In this document: positions 34,267 to 43,069 of the stretch, one piece after another | Position numbering within the stretch: the stretch's first letter is position 1 | How the letters are laid out: each line of letters opens with the position of its first letter | Assembly: GCA_963678585.2 (NCBI GenBank) | Contig: CAXXGA010000002.1 | Coordinates: forward strand, 2,418,001 to 2,482,000 | DNA from: Breoghania sp963678585 | GTDB taxonomy: Bacteria > Pseudomonadota > Alphaproteobacteria > Rhizobiales > Stappiaceae | Reading direction: 5' to 3' | Length of the DNA stretch: 64,000 nt | Program-made: the position numbers and the translations under genes | Notes under the pieces: generated by a model | The model's input: only the letters and a program-made list of their open reading frames with translations | What the model was told of the DNA's origin: nothing | Database searches by the model: none

Positions 34267-35112
34267 TCAGTGAGCCACGTTGCGCCAGATCTTCTTCTTC
34301 GTGAAGTAGAGCAGGCTGGCGAAGATGATCAGGAAGATCATCACGCGGAAGCCGATCTTCTTGCGCTCTTCGAGCTTCGGCTCAGCTGCCCACATCAGGA
34401 AGGCCGAGACGTCCGTGGCATATTGATCCACTGTCTGCGGCGTCCCGTCGGTGTACTCCACCAGTTCCTCGGAGAGCGGCGGCGGCATACCGATCGCATG
34501 GCCCGCGATGAAGCCCGTGTTGTAGTACTTGCCTTCCGGGATCTCCACGTCTTCCGGAATGTCTTCCGAATAACCTGTCAGCAGACCGTGGATATAGTCC
34601 GGCCCCAGTTCCTGATATTGGGTGATGGCATCTAAGATAAACCAGGGCAGGCCGCGCTCGACGGCGCGCGCCTTGGCAATCAGCGACAGGTCCGGCGGAT
34701 AGGCGCCGCCATTGGAAGCCTGAGCCGCCTGCTTGTTCGGGAACGGCGCAGGAAAGCGATCCGACGGCTTGGCGGCGCGCTCGAACATGTCGCCTTCGTC
34801 ATTCGGGCCGTCTTCCACGGTGTATTCCGCGGCCAGCGCCTTGATCTGGTCTTCGTTATAGCCCAGCGCGCCATGCTCACCGAGGTTGCGGAAGGCAACC
34901 AGGTTGAGGCTGTGGCAGCTGGCGCAAACCTCGCGATAGACCTTGAAGCCGCGCTGCAGCTGGGCCTTGTCGTAGTAGCCGAACGGTCCGGAGAAGGTCC
35001 AGGACTGACGCTCGACATGAGGTTGGTCCCCCGCGGCGAAGGCCGGAGCAGCGCCCGCAACGAGTGCGGCGGCTACGACTGCGCGGACGGACGTGGCGAT
35101 GAGGGTCTTCAT
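34267..35112 (-). CDS. petC: Cytochrome c1 of the bc1 complex
   Basis: A 281-residue periplasmic haem protein anchored to the inner membrane. A signal peptide (to about residue 27, ending AAPAFAA) precedes the haem-binding CASCH motif (near residue 64). The PDLSLIAKAR and GMPPPLSEELV segments carry conserved c1 residues, the latter near the axial Met. One C-terminal membrane helix (about 258-275) ends in a basic tail. It passes electrons from the Rieske centre to soluble or membrane cytochrome c. It is 28 bp after petB in the order petA-petB-petC. Confidence 0.96.
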   Translation of the reverse strand: MKTLIATSVRAVVAAALVAGAAPAFAAGDQPHVERQSWTFSGPFGYYDKAQLQRGFKVYREVCASCHSLNLVAFRNLGEHGALGYNEDQIKALAAEYTVEDGPNDEGDMFERAAKPSDRFPAPFPNKQAAQASNGGAYPPDLSLIAKARAVERGLPWFILDAITQYQELGPDYIHGLLTGYSEDIPEDVEIPEGKYYNTGFIAGHAIGMPPPLSEELVEYTDGTPQTVDQYATDVSAFLMWAAEPKLEERKKIGFRVMIFLIIFASLLYFTKKKIWRNVAH

Positions 35113-35140
35113 GGCTAAATCTTCCTCGTCTTTCCGTCCG

Positions 35141-36412
35141 TCAGCCGCGGGTCTCGGGCGCGGAAACCGCACCGGAGGGCTGAGCAGATCCGTTCTTCCC
35201 CAGAACCGCCTCGTTGATGGAGGACGGCAACGCAGCAGGCTTCTCGAGGAAACCGAGCACCGGGAGAATGATCAGGAAATGGGCGAAATAGTAGGCCGTG
35301 CAGAGCTGCGAGGCGATGACGTAGCCGCCTTCCGCCGGGCGTGAGCCGAGCCAGCCGAGCGCCACACAGTTCACCGCAAACAGCCAGAAGAAGATGCGAT
35401 AGGCCGGGCGGTAGGTGGCGGAGCGGACCCGCGATGTGTCGAGCCAGGGCAGGATGAACAGCATCGCAATGGCGCCGAACATCGCCAGCACGCCGCCGAG
35501 CTTGTCGGGGATGGCGCGCAGGATCGCGTAGAACGGCAGGAAGTACCATTCCGGCACGATATGCGCGGGCGTCACCAGCGGATCGGCCTCGATGTAGTTG
35601 TCCGGGTGGCCCATGTAGTTCGGCAGATAGAAGGTGAACCACGCGAAGAGCAGCATGAACACCACGATCGCGAGCAAATCCTTCATCGTGTAGTACGGAT
35701 GGAAGGGAACCGTGTCCTTCTCCGACTTGGGATCCACGCCGGTCGGGTTGTTGTTGCCCGTGGTGTGAAAGGCCCAGATGTGCAGCAGAACCACGCCGAG
35801 GATCATGAACGGCAGCAGGTAGTGCAGCGAGAAGAAGCGGTTCAGCGTCGGGTTGTCGACCGCGAAACCGCCCCACAGCCAGTGAGTGATCGTCTCGCCG
35901 ACCAGCGGGATAGCGGAGAACAGGTTGGTGATCACCGTCGCGCCCCAGAAGGACATCTGGCCCCACGGCAGCACGTAGCCCATGAAGGCGGTGGCCATCA
36001 TCAGAAGGAAGATGACGACGCCGAGGATCCAGGAAATCTCGCGCGGGGCCTTGTAGGAGCCGTAATAGAGACCGCGAAAGATGTGGATGTAGACGGCGAT
36101 GAAGAACATCGACGCGCCGTTGGCGTGCAGATAGCGCATCATCCAGCCGTAATTCACATCGCGCATGATGTGCTCGACGGAATTGAACGCCATATCCACA
36201 TGCGGCGTGTAATGCATCACCAGAACGACACCGGTGACGATCTGGGCGATCAGCATGACGGCGGCGATACCGCCGAACGTCCACCAGTAGTTCAGGTTCT
36301 TGGGCGTCGGGAAATCAACGAAGCTGCCGCGCACAAGGCTGATGATCGGCAGGCGCTGTTCCAGCCACCGGGCAGCCTTGGTCTGCGGCACGTAGGTCGA
36401 ATGTCCGGCCAT
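35141..36412 (-). CDS. petB: Cytochrome b of the bc1 complex
   Basis: A 423-residue, eight-helix membrane subunit with both quinone sites. The four haem ligands form two H-x13-H pairs, in LHANGASMFF...YIHIF and HYLLPFMILG...LLHIWAFH. The PEWY motif of the quinol-oxidation site is present (VPEWYFLPFYAILRA). The length is normal for non-photosynthetic alphaproteobacteria. ATG 36412 follows GGAGGAAGC. A second long frame on the same strand (35115-36284) is a shadow. Confidence 0.97.
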   Translation of the reverse strand: MAGHSTYVPQTKAARWLEQRLPIISLVRGSFVDFPTPKNLNYWWTFGGIAAVMLIAQIVTGVVLVMHYTPHVDMAFNSVEHIMRDVNYGWMMRYLHANGASMFFIAVYIHIFRGLYYGSYKAPREISWILGVVIFLLMMATAFMGYVLPWGQMSFWGATVITNLFSAIPLVGETITHWLWGGFAVDNPTLNRFFSLHYLLPFMILGVVLLHIWAFHTTGNNNPTGVDPKSEKDTVPFHPYYTMKDLLAIVVFMLLFAWFTFYLPNYMGHPDNYIEADPLVTPAHIVPEWYFLPFYAILRAIPDKLGGVLAMFGAIAMLFILPWLDTSRVRSATYRPAYRIFFWLFAVNCVALGWLGSRPAEGGYVIASQLCTAYYFAHFLIILPVLGFLEKPAALPSSINEAVLGKNGSAQPSGAVSAPETRG

Positions 36413-36438
36413 GGTGCTTCCTCCTCGCAACTCGTGCG

Positions 36439-37005
36439 TCAGCCGATCTTTACGACCGTTTCCGAAGTGTATTCATAGGGCGGGATCAGAAGGTTCTCCG
36501 GAGCGGGACCCTTCCGGATACGGCCGGCGGTGTCATAGTGCGACCCGTGGCACGGGCAGAACCAGCCGTCGAAATCGCCGGCCTCGCCCAGCGGGATGCA
36601 GCCCAGATGGGTGCACACGCCAACCATGATGATGAGCTTTTCGCTGCCGTCCTGACCGGCCGCGCGGTTCGCGTCGGTGGCCGGTGCATTGGCCTCGAGA
36701 TTGAGGTTGCGCGCCAGCGGGTCGCGCAGTTCCGCGACATCGACCGCGTTCGCCTCTTCGACTTCCTTGTCGGTCCGGTTGCGGATGAAGAGGGGCTTGC
36801 CGCGCCACATCACCTTGATCTGCTGGCCTTCGGCGACGTTGGAAACGTCCACCTCCACCGATGCCAGCGCGAGAGCGGATGCGTCCGGGTTCATCTGATT
36901 GATGAACGGCCAAGCCAATGCCCCCACACCGACAGCACCTACGGCACCGGTCGCGATATAGAGGAAATCGCGACGGGTCGCTTCTCCCATTTCCGTCGTA
37001 CCCAA
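36439..37005 (-). CDS. petA: Rieske iron-sulfur subunit of the bc1 complex
   Basis: A 188-residue protein. A twin-arginine signal anchor (ATRRDFLYIATGAVGAVGV) is followed by the periplasmic Rieske domain with [2Fe-2S] ligands in CTHLGC and CPCHGSHY (about residues 131-136 and 152-159). The start is taken as TTG 37005 because GGAGAGG lies exactly eight bases upstream; ATG 36990 (15 bp inside) has a weaker site, and ATG 37062 would place an unlikely Cys-rich extension before the Tat motif. It is the first gene of petABC. Confidence 0.95.
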   Translation of the reverse strand: MGTTEMGEATRRDFLYIATGAVGAVGVGALAWPFINQMNPDASALALASVEVDVSNVAEGQQIKVMWRGKPLFIRNRTDKEVEEANAVDVAELRDPLARNLNLEANAPATDANRAAGQDGSEKLIIMVGVCTHLGCIPLGEAGDFDGWFCPCHGSHYDTAGRIRKGPAPENLLIPPYEYTSETVVKIG

Positions 37006-37341
37006 GGTCTGGTCCTCTCCATACGTGTAGCAGCGCCAGCTATTACAACGCTCCGCGTGCATCTCTAGTTGAGAAACGCACCGCCTCCCGTGCTTTCACT
37101 TGGCGCCTCCTGCGGCCAGGCCGCACATTCCCAAGCGGAGGGTCTTTTTGCACCCTTCCCAGCCGTTGTCCAGATGGGCCATACGTTAAAGACCCAATTG
37201 TTGCCATCAAGGCATGCACGGCTTGCTCCGCCACAGGGAAACTGCGCTGCATTTTATAACAATTCAAGAGAACTGGTGCTCACCGGTGGAAAAAATGTCA
37301 GGAGACATTCTGTCGCAAGGATTTCCGCGCACGCCGGCTGC
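37006..37341. promoter_or_regulatory. Intergenic region, 336 bp, upstream of petA
   Basis: Holds the petABC promoter region. On the minus strand TTATAAAATG (around 37250-37260) is a -10-like element; no clear -35 was assigned. Downstream of the ABC transporter (same strand) no strong terminator is seen, so read-through into petABC is possible. No gene is supported here. Confidence 0.4.
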
Positions 37342-39180
37342 TCACAGACTGGAATCCGCGGACAGGAACCCACCCGACTGGCGCTCCCATAGCGAGGCAT
37401 AGAGCCCGCCCTTTTCCAGAAGCTGCGAATGCGTGCCCTGCTCGATGATTTGCCCCCCATCCATGATGACGAGCCGGTCCATCGCGGCGATGGTGGACAG
37501 GCGATGGGCAATCGCCAGCACCGTCTTTCCCTCCATCAATGCCCGGAACTGCTCCTGAATGGCCGCCTCGACTTCCGAGTCGAGCGCCGAGGTCGCCTCG
37601 TCGAGCACGAGGATCGGCGCGTCTTTCAGGAGCACGCGCGCGATCGCGATGCGCTGGCGCTGACCGCCGGAGAGTTTCACGCCGCGCTCGCCCACCAGCG
37701 CGTCATAGCCGGTGCGCCCGGCCCGGTCACGCAGATCGGGGATGAAGGTCTCCGCCTGCGCACGCTGAACCGCCTCCGCAATGTCATCGAAGGCGGCGTC
37801 CGGCTGGCCGTAGACGATGTTGTCGCGCACCGATCGATGCAACAGGGAGGTGTCCTGCGTGACCATGCCGATATGCCGACGCAGGGATTCCTGCGTAACC
37901 TCGGAAATGTCCTGCCCGTCGATGAGAATGCGGCCGCTCTCCAGATCGTAGAAACGCAGCAGCAGGTTCACGAGCGTGGACTTGCCCGCCCCCGACCGTC
38001 CGACCACGCCGACCTTCTCGCCCGGCTTCACCGTCAGCGACAGATCGTCGATGACCCCGCCCTTCTTGCCGTAATGGAAGCCGATTCGTTCAAACCGGAT
38101 CTCGCCGCTTGTGACCGCTAGTTCACCCGCATCCGGTCTGTCCACCACACTTGTGGGACGCGACAGGGTCTCAATGCCGTTCTGCACCGTGCCGACATTT
38201 TCAAAAAGCGAGGTCACCGTGCGCAGGATCCAGCCCGACATCTGGTTGAGCCGGATCGACAACCCGTTGGCGAGCGCCACCGCCCCGACACTGATCGAGC
38301 CGACACTCCACAACCACAGAGACAAGGCCGCCACGCAGAAGATCAGCGCGCTGTTCAGCACTGTCAGGGCGACCGTCATGGTCATGATCGAGCGAATGAG
38401 ACGGCGCATGGCGGAGAGTTGACGCTCGAAGCCTTCCAGCACGAAGGCGTCCGCCCGCTCGCTGTCGGAGAAAAGCTTCACCGCCTGAACATTTGTGAAA
38501 CTGTCCACCACCCGGCCCGACAACGAAGAATTGGCCTCCGCCACCGCAGCCGAACGCGCCCTGACGGGCGGCACGAGAAACCAGATCGTCGCGCCATAGC
38601 CGATGATCCAGAAAAGGAGCGGAATGCTCATGCGCCAGTCGAGGCCGAGAAACAGCGTCATCGTGCCCGCGAGATAGATGAACAGGAACCAGATGCCGTC
38701 GACGACGTTCACCACGCTTTCGCGCACCGCCATGCCGGTCTGCATCACCTTCTGGGCGATGCGGCCTGCGAAATCGTCCTGAAAGAAGGAAAGGCTCTGG
38801 CGCTGGACATAGCGATAATTGCGCCAGCGCACGAGCGCGGTCAGCCCCGGCACGAGCGTCAGGCTCGTCATGCTGCGCGCGGCAATTGACAGGATCGGCC
38901 TGAGCAGGAGGACAACCGCTGCCATTGCGATGAGCGTTATCCCGTTTTCCGTAAAAAAGACCTCGGGTCCGCTCGCGTTCATCAGGTCGACCAGATCGCC
39001 CATGAAGACGAAGAGCGCCATTTCCGCCAGAGCTGCCAGAAGCGAGACCGTGAGCGTCACGGTCAGCAGCTTCCACAGCGGCTTGAGGAAATAGACGTAA
39101 AAGGCGCGCACAGTGTCGGGCGGGCACTCCACCGGATGCGCATCGAACGGCTTCAGCAGGTTTTCGAACCAGGAGAACAT
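37342..39180 (-). CDS. ABC exporter, fused permease-ATPase
   Basis: A 612-residue half-transporter working as a dimer. The six-helix membrane domain spans about 30-330. The ATPase domain (about 355-605) has Walker A GRSGAGKST, Q-loop VTQDTS, signature LSGGQRQR, Walker B ILVLDEATSAL and switch His in AHRLS, all intact. It resembles MsbA/multidrug-type exporters common in alphaproteobacteria; the substrate is unknown. The frame is open for a further 416 codons upstream, but that part is antisense to trmL and hemF; ATG 39180 begins the family-like MFSWFENLL. Confidence 0.9.
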   Translation of the reverse strand: MFSWFENLLKPFDAHPVECPPDTVRAFYVYFLKPLWKLLTVTLTVSLLAALAEMALFVFMGDLVDLMNASGPEVFFTENGITLIAMAAVVLLLRPILSIAARSMTSLTLVPGLTALVRWRNYRYVQRQSLSFFQDDFAGRIAQKVMQTGMAVRESVVNVVDGIWFLFIYLAGTMTLFLGLDWRMSIPLLFWIIGYGATIWFLVPPVRARSAAVAEANSSLSGRVVDSFTNVQAVKLFSDSERADAFVLEGFERQLSAMRRLIRSIMTMTVALTVLNSALIFCVAALSLWLWSVGSISVGAVALANGLSIRLNQMSGWILRTVTSLFENVGTVQNGIETLSRPTSVVDRPDAGELAVTSGEIRFERIGFHYGKKGGVIDDLSLTVKPGEKVGVVGRSGAGKSTLVNLLLRFYDLESGRILIDGQDISEVTQESLRRHIGMVTQDTSLLHRSVRDNIVYGQPDAAFDDIAEAVQRAQAETFIPDLRDRAGRTGYDALVGERGVKLSGGQRQRIAIARVLLKDAPILVLDEATSALDSEVEAAIQEQFRALMEGKTVLAIAHRLSTIAAMDRLVIMDGGQIIEQGTHSQLLEKGGLYASLWERQSGGFLSADSSL

Positions 39181-39327
39181 CGCTATCCCGTCTCCTGCGG
39201 CTTTGAGAGAAACCGAATCGGAACCGCAGAAGCTAACGCCTGAAGATAGTTCCCGTGGGTCAGGGATCAATCGCTCATCGCGCGCTTCGCCCCTTTTGAA
39301 ACCAACCACCGCCGGGAGAACGGTTTC

Positions 39328-39786
39328 ATGCCGGATATTGCGCTTTACCAACCGGACATTCCGCAAAACACGGGCACCATCCTGCGCATGGGGGCCTGTC
39401 TGGGTCTGACCGTCCACCTGATCGAGCCCGCGGGATTTGCGCTTTCCGACAGGAACCTGCGCCGCGCCGGTCTCGATTATCTCGATCAGGCCGCCATGCA
39501 GCGCCATCTCGACTGGAACGCCTTCGAGGCTTGGCGCAGGGCCGAGGGGAGAAGACTGTTGCTGCTCACCACCGCCGCCGACAGGGCCTATGCCGATTTC
39601 GCCTTCGAGCGCTCCGATATCCTGCTTCTGGGCCGCGAAAGCGCAGGCGCGCCGCAGGACGTGCACGACGCGGCCGATGCTAGGCTGAAAATCCCTATGA
39701 AGCCGCCTGCCCGCTCGCTCAACATCGCCCTTGCCGCCGCCATGGTGACAGGAGAGGCCTTGCGGCAGACCGCGCAATTCCCCTAA
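39328..39786 (+). CDS. trmL: tRNA (cytidine(34)-2'-O)-methyltransferase
   Basis: A 152-residue minimal SPOUT enzyme that methylates the wobble ribose of tRNA-Leu isoacceptors. It starts with the family pattern PDIALYQPDIPQNTGTILRMGACLG, and the knot region has LLLGRESAGAP and IPMKPPARSLNIALAAAMV, which bind SAM. Ribosome binding site GGGAGA lies before ATG 39328. It is 30 bp upstream of hemF. Confidence 0.95.
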   Translation: MPDIALYQPDIPQNTGTILRMGACLGLTVHLIEPAGFALSDRNLRRAGLDYLDQAAMQRHLDWNAFEAWRRAEGRRLLLLTTAADRAYADFAFERSDILLLGRESAGAPQDVHDAADARLKIPMKPPARSLNIALAAAMVTGEALRQTAQFP

Positions 39787-39816
39787 AGCAGGGGCCGAGG
39801 AGTTACAGGAGGAAAC

Positions 39817-40731
39817 ATGAGCGAACGCGGCGGTCCGATCCCTGAGGGCATCGAAGACAAAAAGCTTGAGGCGGCGGCGTGGTTCCGCAGCCTGCGCGAC
39901 AAGATCTGCGCGATGTTCGAGGAACTGGAAGACGAGGTCGGCACGCGCGGCGGGCCGCAGGGAGATCTGCCTGCCGCCCGTTTCAAACGCGAACCGTGGG
40001 AACGCATCGACCATTCCGGCGCCAAGGGCGGCGGCGGCGAGATGTCGATGATGACCGGCGGCCGCCTCTTCGAGAAGGCGGGCGTTCACATCTCCACCGT
40101 TCACGGCGAATTCTCGCCGGAGTTCCGCGGCCAGATCCCCGGCGCATCCGAAGACCCGCGGTTCTGGGCGTCGGGCATTTCGCTGATCGCCCATCCGCAC
40201 AATCCCAATGTGCCCGCCGTTCACATGAACACGCGCATGGTCGTCACCACCCGCCAGTGGTTCGGCGGCGGCGCGGACCTGACCCCCATGCTGACGGCGC
40301 GCCGCACGCAGGAAGACCCGGACACCAAGGCCTTCCATGCGGCGATGGAAGCGGCCTGCGCCGATCACGCGGCGGTGGACTACCCGCGCTACAAGGACTG
40401 GTGCGACGAGTATTTCTTCCTCAAGCACCGCAACGAGCCGCGCGGCGTGGGCGGCATCTTCTACGATTATCTAAATTCCGGCGACTGGGCTGAAGACCTA
40501 GCCTTCACCAAGGATGTGGGCCTCGCCTTCCTCGGCATCTACGCGGAAGTTGCGCGCAACAACTATCTGAAGGACTGGTCGGAAGAACAGCGCGAGGAAC
40601 AGCTCGTGCGCCGTGGCCGCTACGTGGAGTACAACCTGCTTTACGACCGCGGCACGATCTTCGGCCTGAAGACCGGCGGCAACGTCGCCTCCATCCTGTC
40701 GTCGATGCCGCCCGTGGTGAAGTGGCCCTGA
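39817..40731 (+). CDS. hemF: Oxygen-dependent coproporphyrinogen III oxidase
   Basis: A 304-residue cytosolic enzyme that decarboxylates two propionates of coproporphyrinogen III, giving protoporphyrinogen IX for haem synthesis. Typical family blocks are seen: GGGEMSMM, GVHISTVHGEF, HMNTRMVVTTRQWFGGGADLTP, and YNLLYDRGTIFGLKTGGN near the C-terminus. A very strong ribosome binding site (CAGGAGGAAAC) precedes ATG 39817. Its location beside petABC, which needs haem, fits. Confidence 0.97.
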   Translation: MSERGGPIPEGIEDKKLEAAAWFRSLRDKICAMFEELEDEVGTRGGPQGDLPAARFKREPWERIDHSGAKGGGGEMSMMTGGRLFEKAGVHISTVHGEFSPEFRGQIPGASEDPRFWASGISLIAHPHNPNVPAVHMNTRMVVTTRQWFGGGADLTPMLTARRTQEDPDTKAFHAAMEAACADHAAVDYPRYKDWCDEYFFLKHRNEPRGVGGIFYDYLNSGDWAEDLAFTKDVGLAFLGIYAEVARNNYLKDWSEEQREEQLVRRGRYVEYNLLYDRGTIFGLKTGGNVASILSSMPPVVKWP

Positions 40732-40776
40732 GCATCGGTCGCTTGTTTTTTTGAGCTGTGCAAGCGGCAGTTCCTT

Positions 40777-40838
40777 GCCAGGAGCCAATCCTTCGAGACG
40801 CGCTCGCCAGAGCGCGTCTCGAAGGATTGGCTCCTGGC
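40777..40838. repeat. Perfect 62-bp REP-like palindrome (28-bp arms)
   Basis: Arms 40777-40804 and 40811-40838 are perfectly complementary over 28 bp with a 6-nt loop (CGCCAG). The core CCTTCGAGACGCGCT resembles REP-type palindromes widespread in rhizobial genomes. It lies between the convergent hemF and cca genes. No T-run follows on either side, so it is not a standard terminator. Confidence 0.85.
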
Positions 40839-40865
40839 CCTGACCGCCTTTCATTCCCCGCCCGA

Positions 40866-42107
40866 TCAGCGGGGCGAGCCCGGCTCCCTGTCGAACCCGT
40901 CGAGCAACCCGGTCCGGCTCAGCGTAAAGCCGGAGGCAATCCAGCGCGCCTCGATCTCGCGCAACTGATCGCCCATCTGCGGCCCGGGCTTCATGCCCAG
41001 CCCCAGAAGATCGCGCCCCGCCACGGGAAAGACCGGCACATCCGAATTGCGCAACGTGACGATCAGCCTGCGCCAGCCCTGATCCTCCGGCCCTGCCTCG
41101 TCCCTGCACCATGCCAGAAGGGCGGCATCGATCGCCGTGCGGTGACCGAGCCGGTAGAGCCTTTCGCGCGCCGCCAGCTCATCGAGCGCGGGCGAGAAGC
41201 CGTGGCATGCAGCAAGCGCGTGGGCCATGCGCTTTTCCTGCGCATTGGAAAGCCGAAGACGGTCGCTGAGACGCTCCACGTCCTCTTCGACGAAACAGGC
41301 AAGCGCCGCCAGCCGCAGGATCGCATCATGGGCCTCGGGCGCGAACTCGGTCAGATGATCGAGATGGGCGAAATCCTCAAGCCGCATCACGCCGCCCGCC
41401 ACGATCTCGATGATCCCGGTCTCCGCCATCGCCTCCACGGTCTCCACCGCATGGAGAGCCGGCAGGATCTTCAGGATCTCGTGGCCGACGCGTTCCGCCG
41501 ACAGTTTGCGCAAGCCATCGCGCGCGGCGATCACAGCCGAGAGCCCCGCCGCATCGATGGCCCCGGAACCGTAATGGGCGTGAAAGCGAAAAAAGCGCAG
41601 AACCCGCAGGTAATCCTCCGCGATACGCGCCGCCGGATCGCCGATGAACCGCACGCGCCGCGCGATGCAATCCGCATGGCCCTGCCCGGTCGGATCGTGA
41701 ATTTCGCCGTGCCTGTCCACATAGAGCGCGTTCATCGTGAAATCGCGTCGCGCGGCATCGGCGGCCCAGTCGCGCGAAAAACGCACCACGGCGTGACGCC
41801 CGAAGGTTTCCACGTCCTCGCGCAGTGTCGTCACCTCGTAAGGGACGCCCTCGCTGACAACCGTGATCGTGCCGTGATCGATGCCCGTCGGAATAGCCTT
41901 GAGCCCGGCCGCCTTGGCCCGTGCGGCGACTGTATGCGGCTCAGCCGTGGTCGCGATATCTATATCGCCGACCGGCTCGCCCAGAAGCGTATTGCGCACC
42001 GCGCCGCCGACCACGCGTGCCTCGTCGCCATCGACAGCGATGGCATCAAAGACCGCACGAACGCTCGCATTCACGAGCCATGGCGCATCGGAAAGGTGGA
42101 CGACCAA
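40866..42107 (-). CDS. cca: CCA tRNA nucleotidyltransferase
   Basis: A 413-residue class II poly(A)-polymerase-like enzyme adding or repairing the 3' CCA of tRNA. The N-terminal catalytic head has VVGGAVRNTLLGEPVGDIDIATTA (metal ligands in DID), then RRDFTMNALY and the basic ERVGHEILKIL helix. There is no HD domain. TTG 42107 is chosen as start: GGAATAGGG is just upstream, it lies 4 bp past the DUF6111 stop, and extending further overlaps that gene. Confidence 0.93.
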   Translation of the reverse strand: MVVHLSDAPWLVNASVRAVFDAIAVDGDEARVVGGAVRNTLLGEPVGDIDIATTAEPHTVAARAKAAGLKAIPTGIDHGTITVVSEGVPYEVTTLREDVETFGRHAVVRFSRDWAADAARRDFTMNALYVDRHGEIHDPTGQGHADCIARRVRFIGDPAARIAEDYLRVLRFFRFHAHYGSGAIDAAGLSAVIAARDGLRKLSAERVGHEILKILPALHAVETVEAMAETGIIEIVAGGVMRLEDFAHLDHLTEFAPEAHDAILRLAALACFVEEDVERLSDRLRLSNAQEKRMAHALAACHGFSPALDELAARERLYRLGHRTAIDAALLAWCRDEAGPEDQGWRRLIVTLRNSDVPVFPVAGRDLLGLGMKPGPQMGDQLREIEARWIASGFTLSRTGLLDGFDREPGSPR

Positions 42108-42111
42108 GACC

Positions 42112-42372
42112 CTATTCCAGCTTGCCGGGGACGAGCTGGCCGTCCTTGAACTGCATGGGCGTGTAGGTGGCGTCGGCATTCTTGTCATCGAAGGACGCCA
42201 GCATCACGAGGCTGGCGATCACGACGAGGCCGCCCGCCATTGTCAGCCACAACAAGGGCGCGTCTCGCCAGTTTTCCGCCGAGGCCGAACGGCGGACCAC
42301 CGCCAGCCAGATGGCATAGGCGATGAAGGGCAACAGGAATAGCAAAGCGTGAACGACAATGATCCTGATCAT
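42112..42372 (-). CDS. Small membrane protein, DUF6111-like
   Basis: An 86-residue protein with two membrane segments (about 3-26 and 41-61) separated by a short basic loop, and a hydrophilic C-terminus (DKNADATYTPMQFKDGQLVPG). It is conserved in Hyphomicrobiales at this position between the CoA-type Nudix gene and cca, which suggests a joint unit; function unknown. Spacers of 4 bp on both sides indicate an operon. Confidence 0.75.
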   Translation of the reverse strand: MIRIIVVHALLFLLPFIAYAIWLAVVRRSASAENWRDAPLLWLTMAGGLVVIASLVMLASFDDKNADATYTPMQFKDGQLVPGKLE

Positions 42373-42376
42373 GACT

Positions 42377-43069
42377 TCACGCGTATATCGTATCGTAGAG
42401 GCTGCGCAAGATCCCAGCTGTCACACCCCATATGTAGTGACGCTTGTAGGGCATCGCGTAAAAGTAGCGACGCGCGCCGTTCCACTGGCGCGACAGCTTG
42501 AGGTGATTGCCGGGCGACATCAGAAATTCCAGCGGCACTTCGAAGATATCCGCCACCTCTCCCGGCTCGGGACGCAGGCTGAAACCGTCGCGGACATAGG
42601 CGAGCACCGGAGTGATTCGGTAGCCGGACCCGGTGAGATAGGGTCCCAGATGTCCGATGGGGTCCACGAAGTCCGCGGACAGCCCGATTTCCTCCTCCGC
42701 CTCGCGAAGCGCCGCATGGGTCGCGTCGCGGTCTCCTTCGTCGATCTTGCCGCCGGGAAAGGCGACCTGACCGGCATGGCTTGCCAGATGATCGGTGCGC
42801 CGGGTCAGCAATACGCTCGCCTGCGGCCCGCGATCCACCACCGGGATCAGCACCGCCGCATCGCGCAGCTTCACCCCCGACGGATCGGGAAAGATCGTGG
42901 GGTTGAGAACATGATCGCCGGCTTCCTTCAGGCAGGTGCCTTGCGCAAGGCATCCCGCATCGTCCGGCGAAACGCCTGCGTTCAGGCGCTGAAGGACGCG
43001 GTCGCGGAACGCCCCGGCGCTGAAGGAAACTTCATCCGGGCAAGCGGCGTCGAGCACATCTGCCTTCAT
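42377..43069 (-). CDS. Nudix hydrolase, CoA pyrophosphatase-like
   Basis: A 230-residue protein of the UPF0035/CoA-diphosphatase group. The pattern LLTRRTDHLASHAGQVAFPGGKIDEGD precedes a Nudix box ending REAEEEIGL (about 104-125). Asp stands at the first Glu position, as is usual in this subgroup. It probably splits CoA or acyl-CoA into phosphopantetheine and 3',5'-ADP. The ATG overlaps the DUF1285 stop by four bases. Confidence 0.9.
   Translation of the reverse strand: MKADVLDAACPDEVSFSAGAFRDRVLQRLNAGVSPDDAGCLAQGTCLKEAGDHVLNPTIFPDPSGVKLRDAAVLIPVVDRGPQASVLLTRRTDHLASHAGQVAFPGGKIDEGDRDATHAALREAEEEIGLSADFVDPIGHLGPYLTGSGYRITPVLAYVRDGFSLRPEPGEVADIFEVPLEFLMSPGNHLKLSRQWNGARRYFYAMPYKRHYIWGVTAGILRSLYDTIYA

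Noticed and set aside
35115..36284. Long overlapping frame of 389 codons across petB
   Set aside because: It is a shadow of petB on the same strand. petB itself has all haem ligands and PEWY.
39181..40428. A minus-strand frame open from 37342 to 40428, suggesting a 1028-residue ABC protein
   Set aside because: The part beyond 39180 is antisense to trmL and hemF, which have full family motifs. The ABC exporter ends at the ATG at 39180, which gives the normal length.
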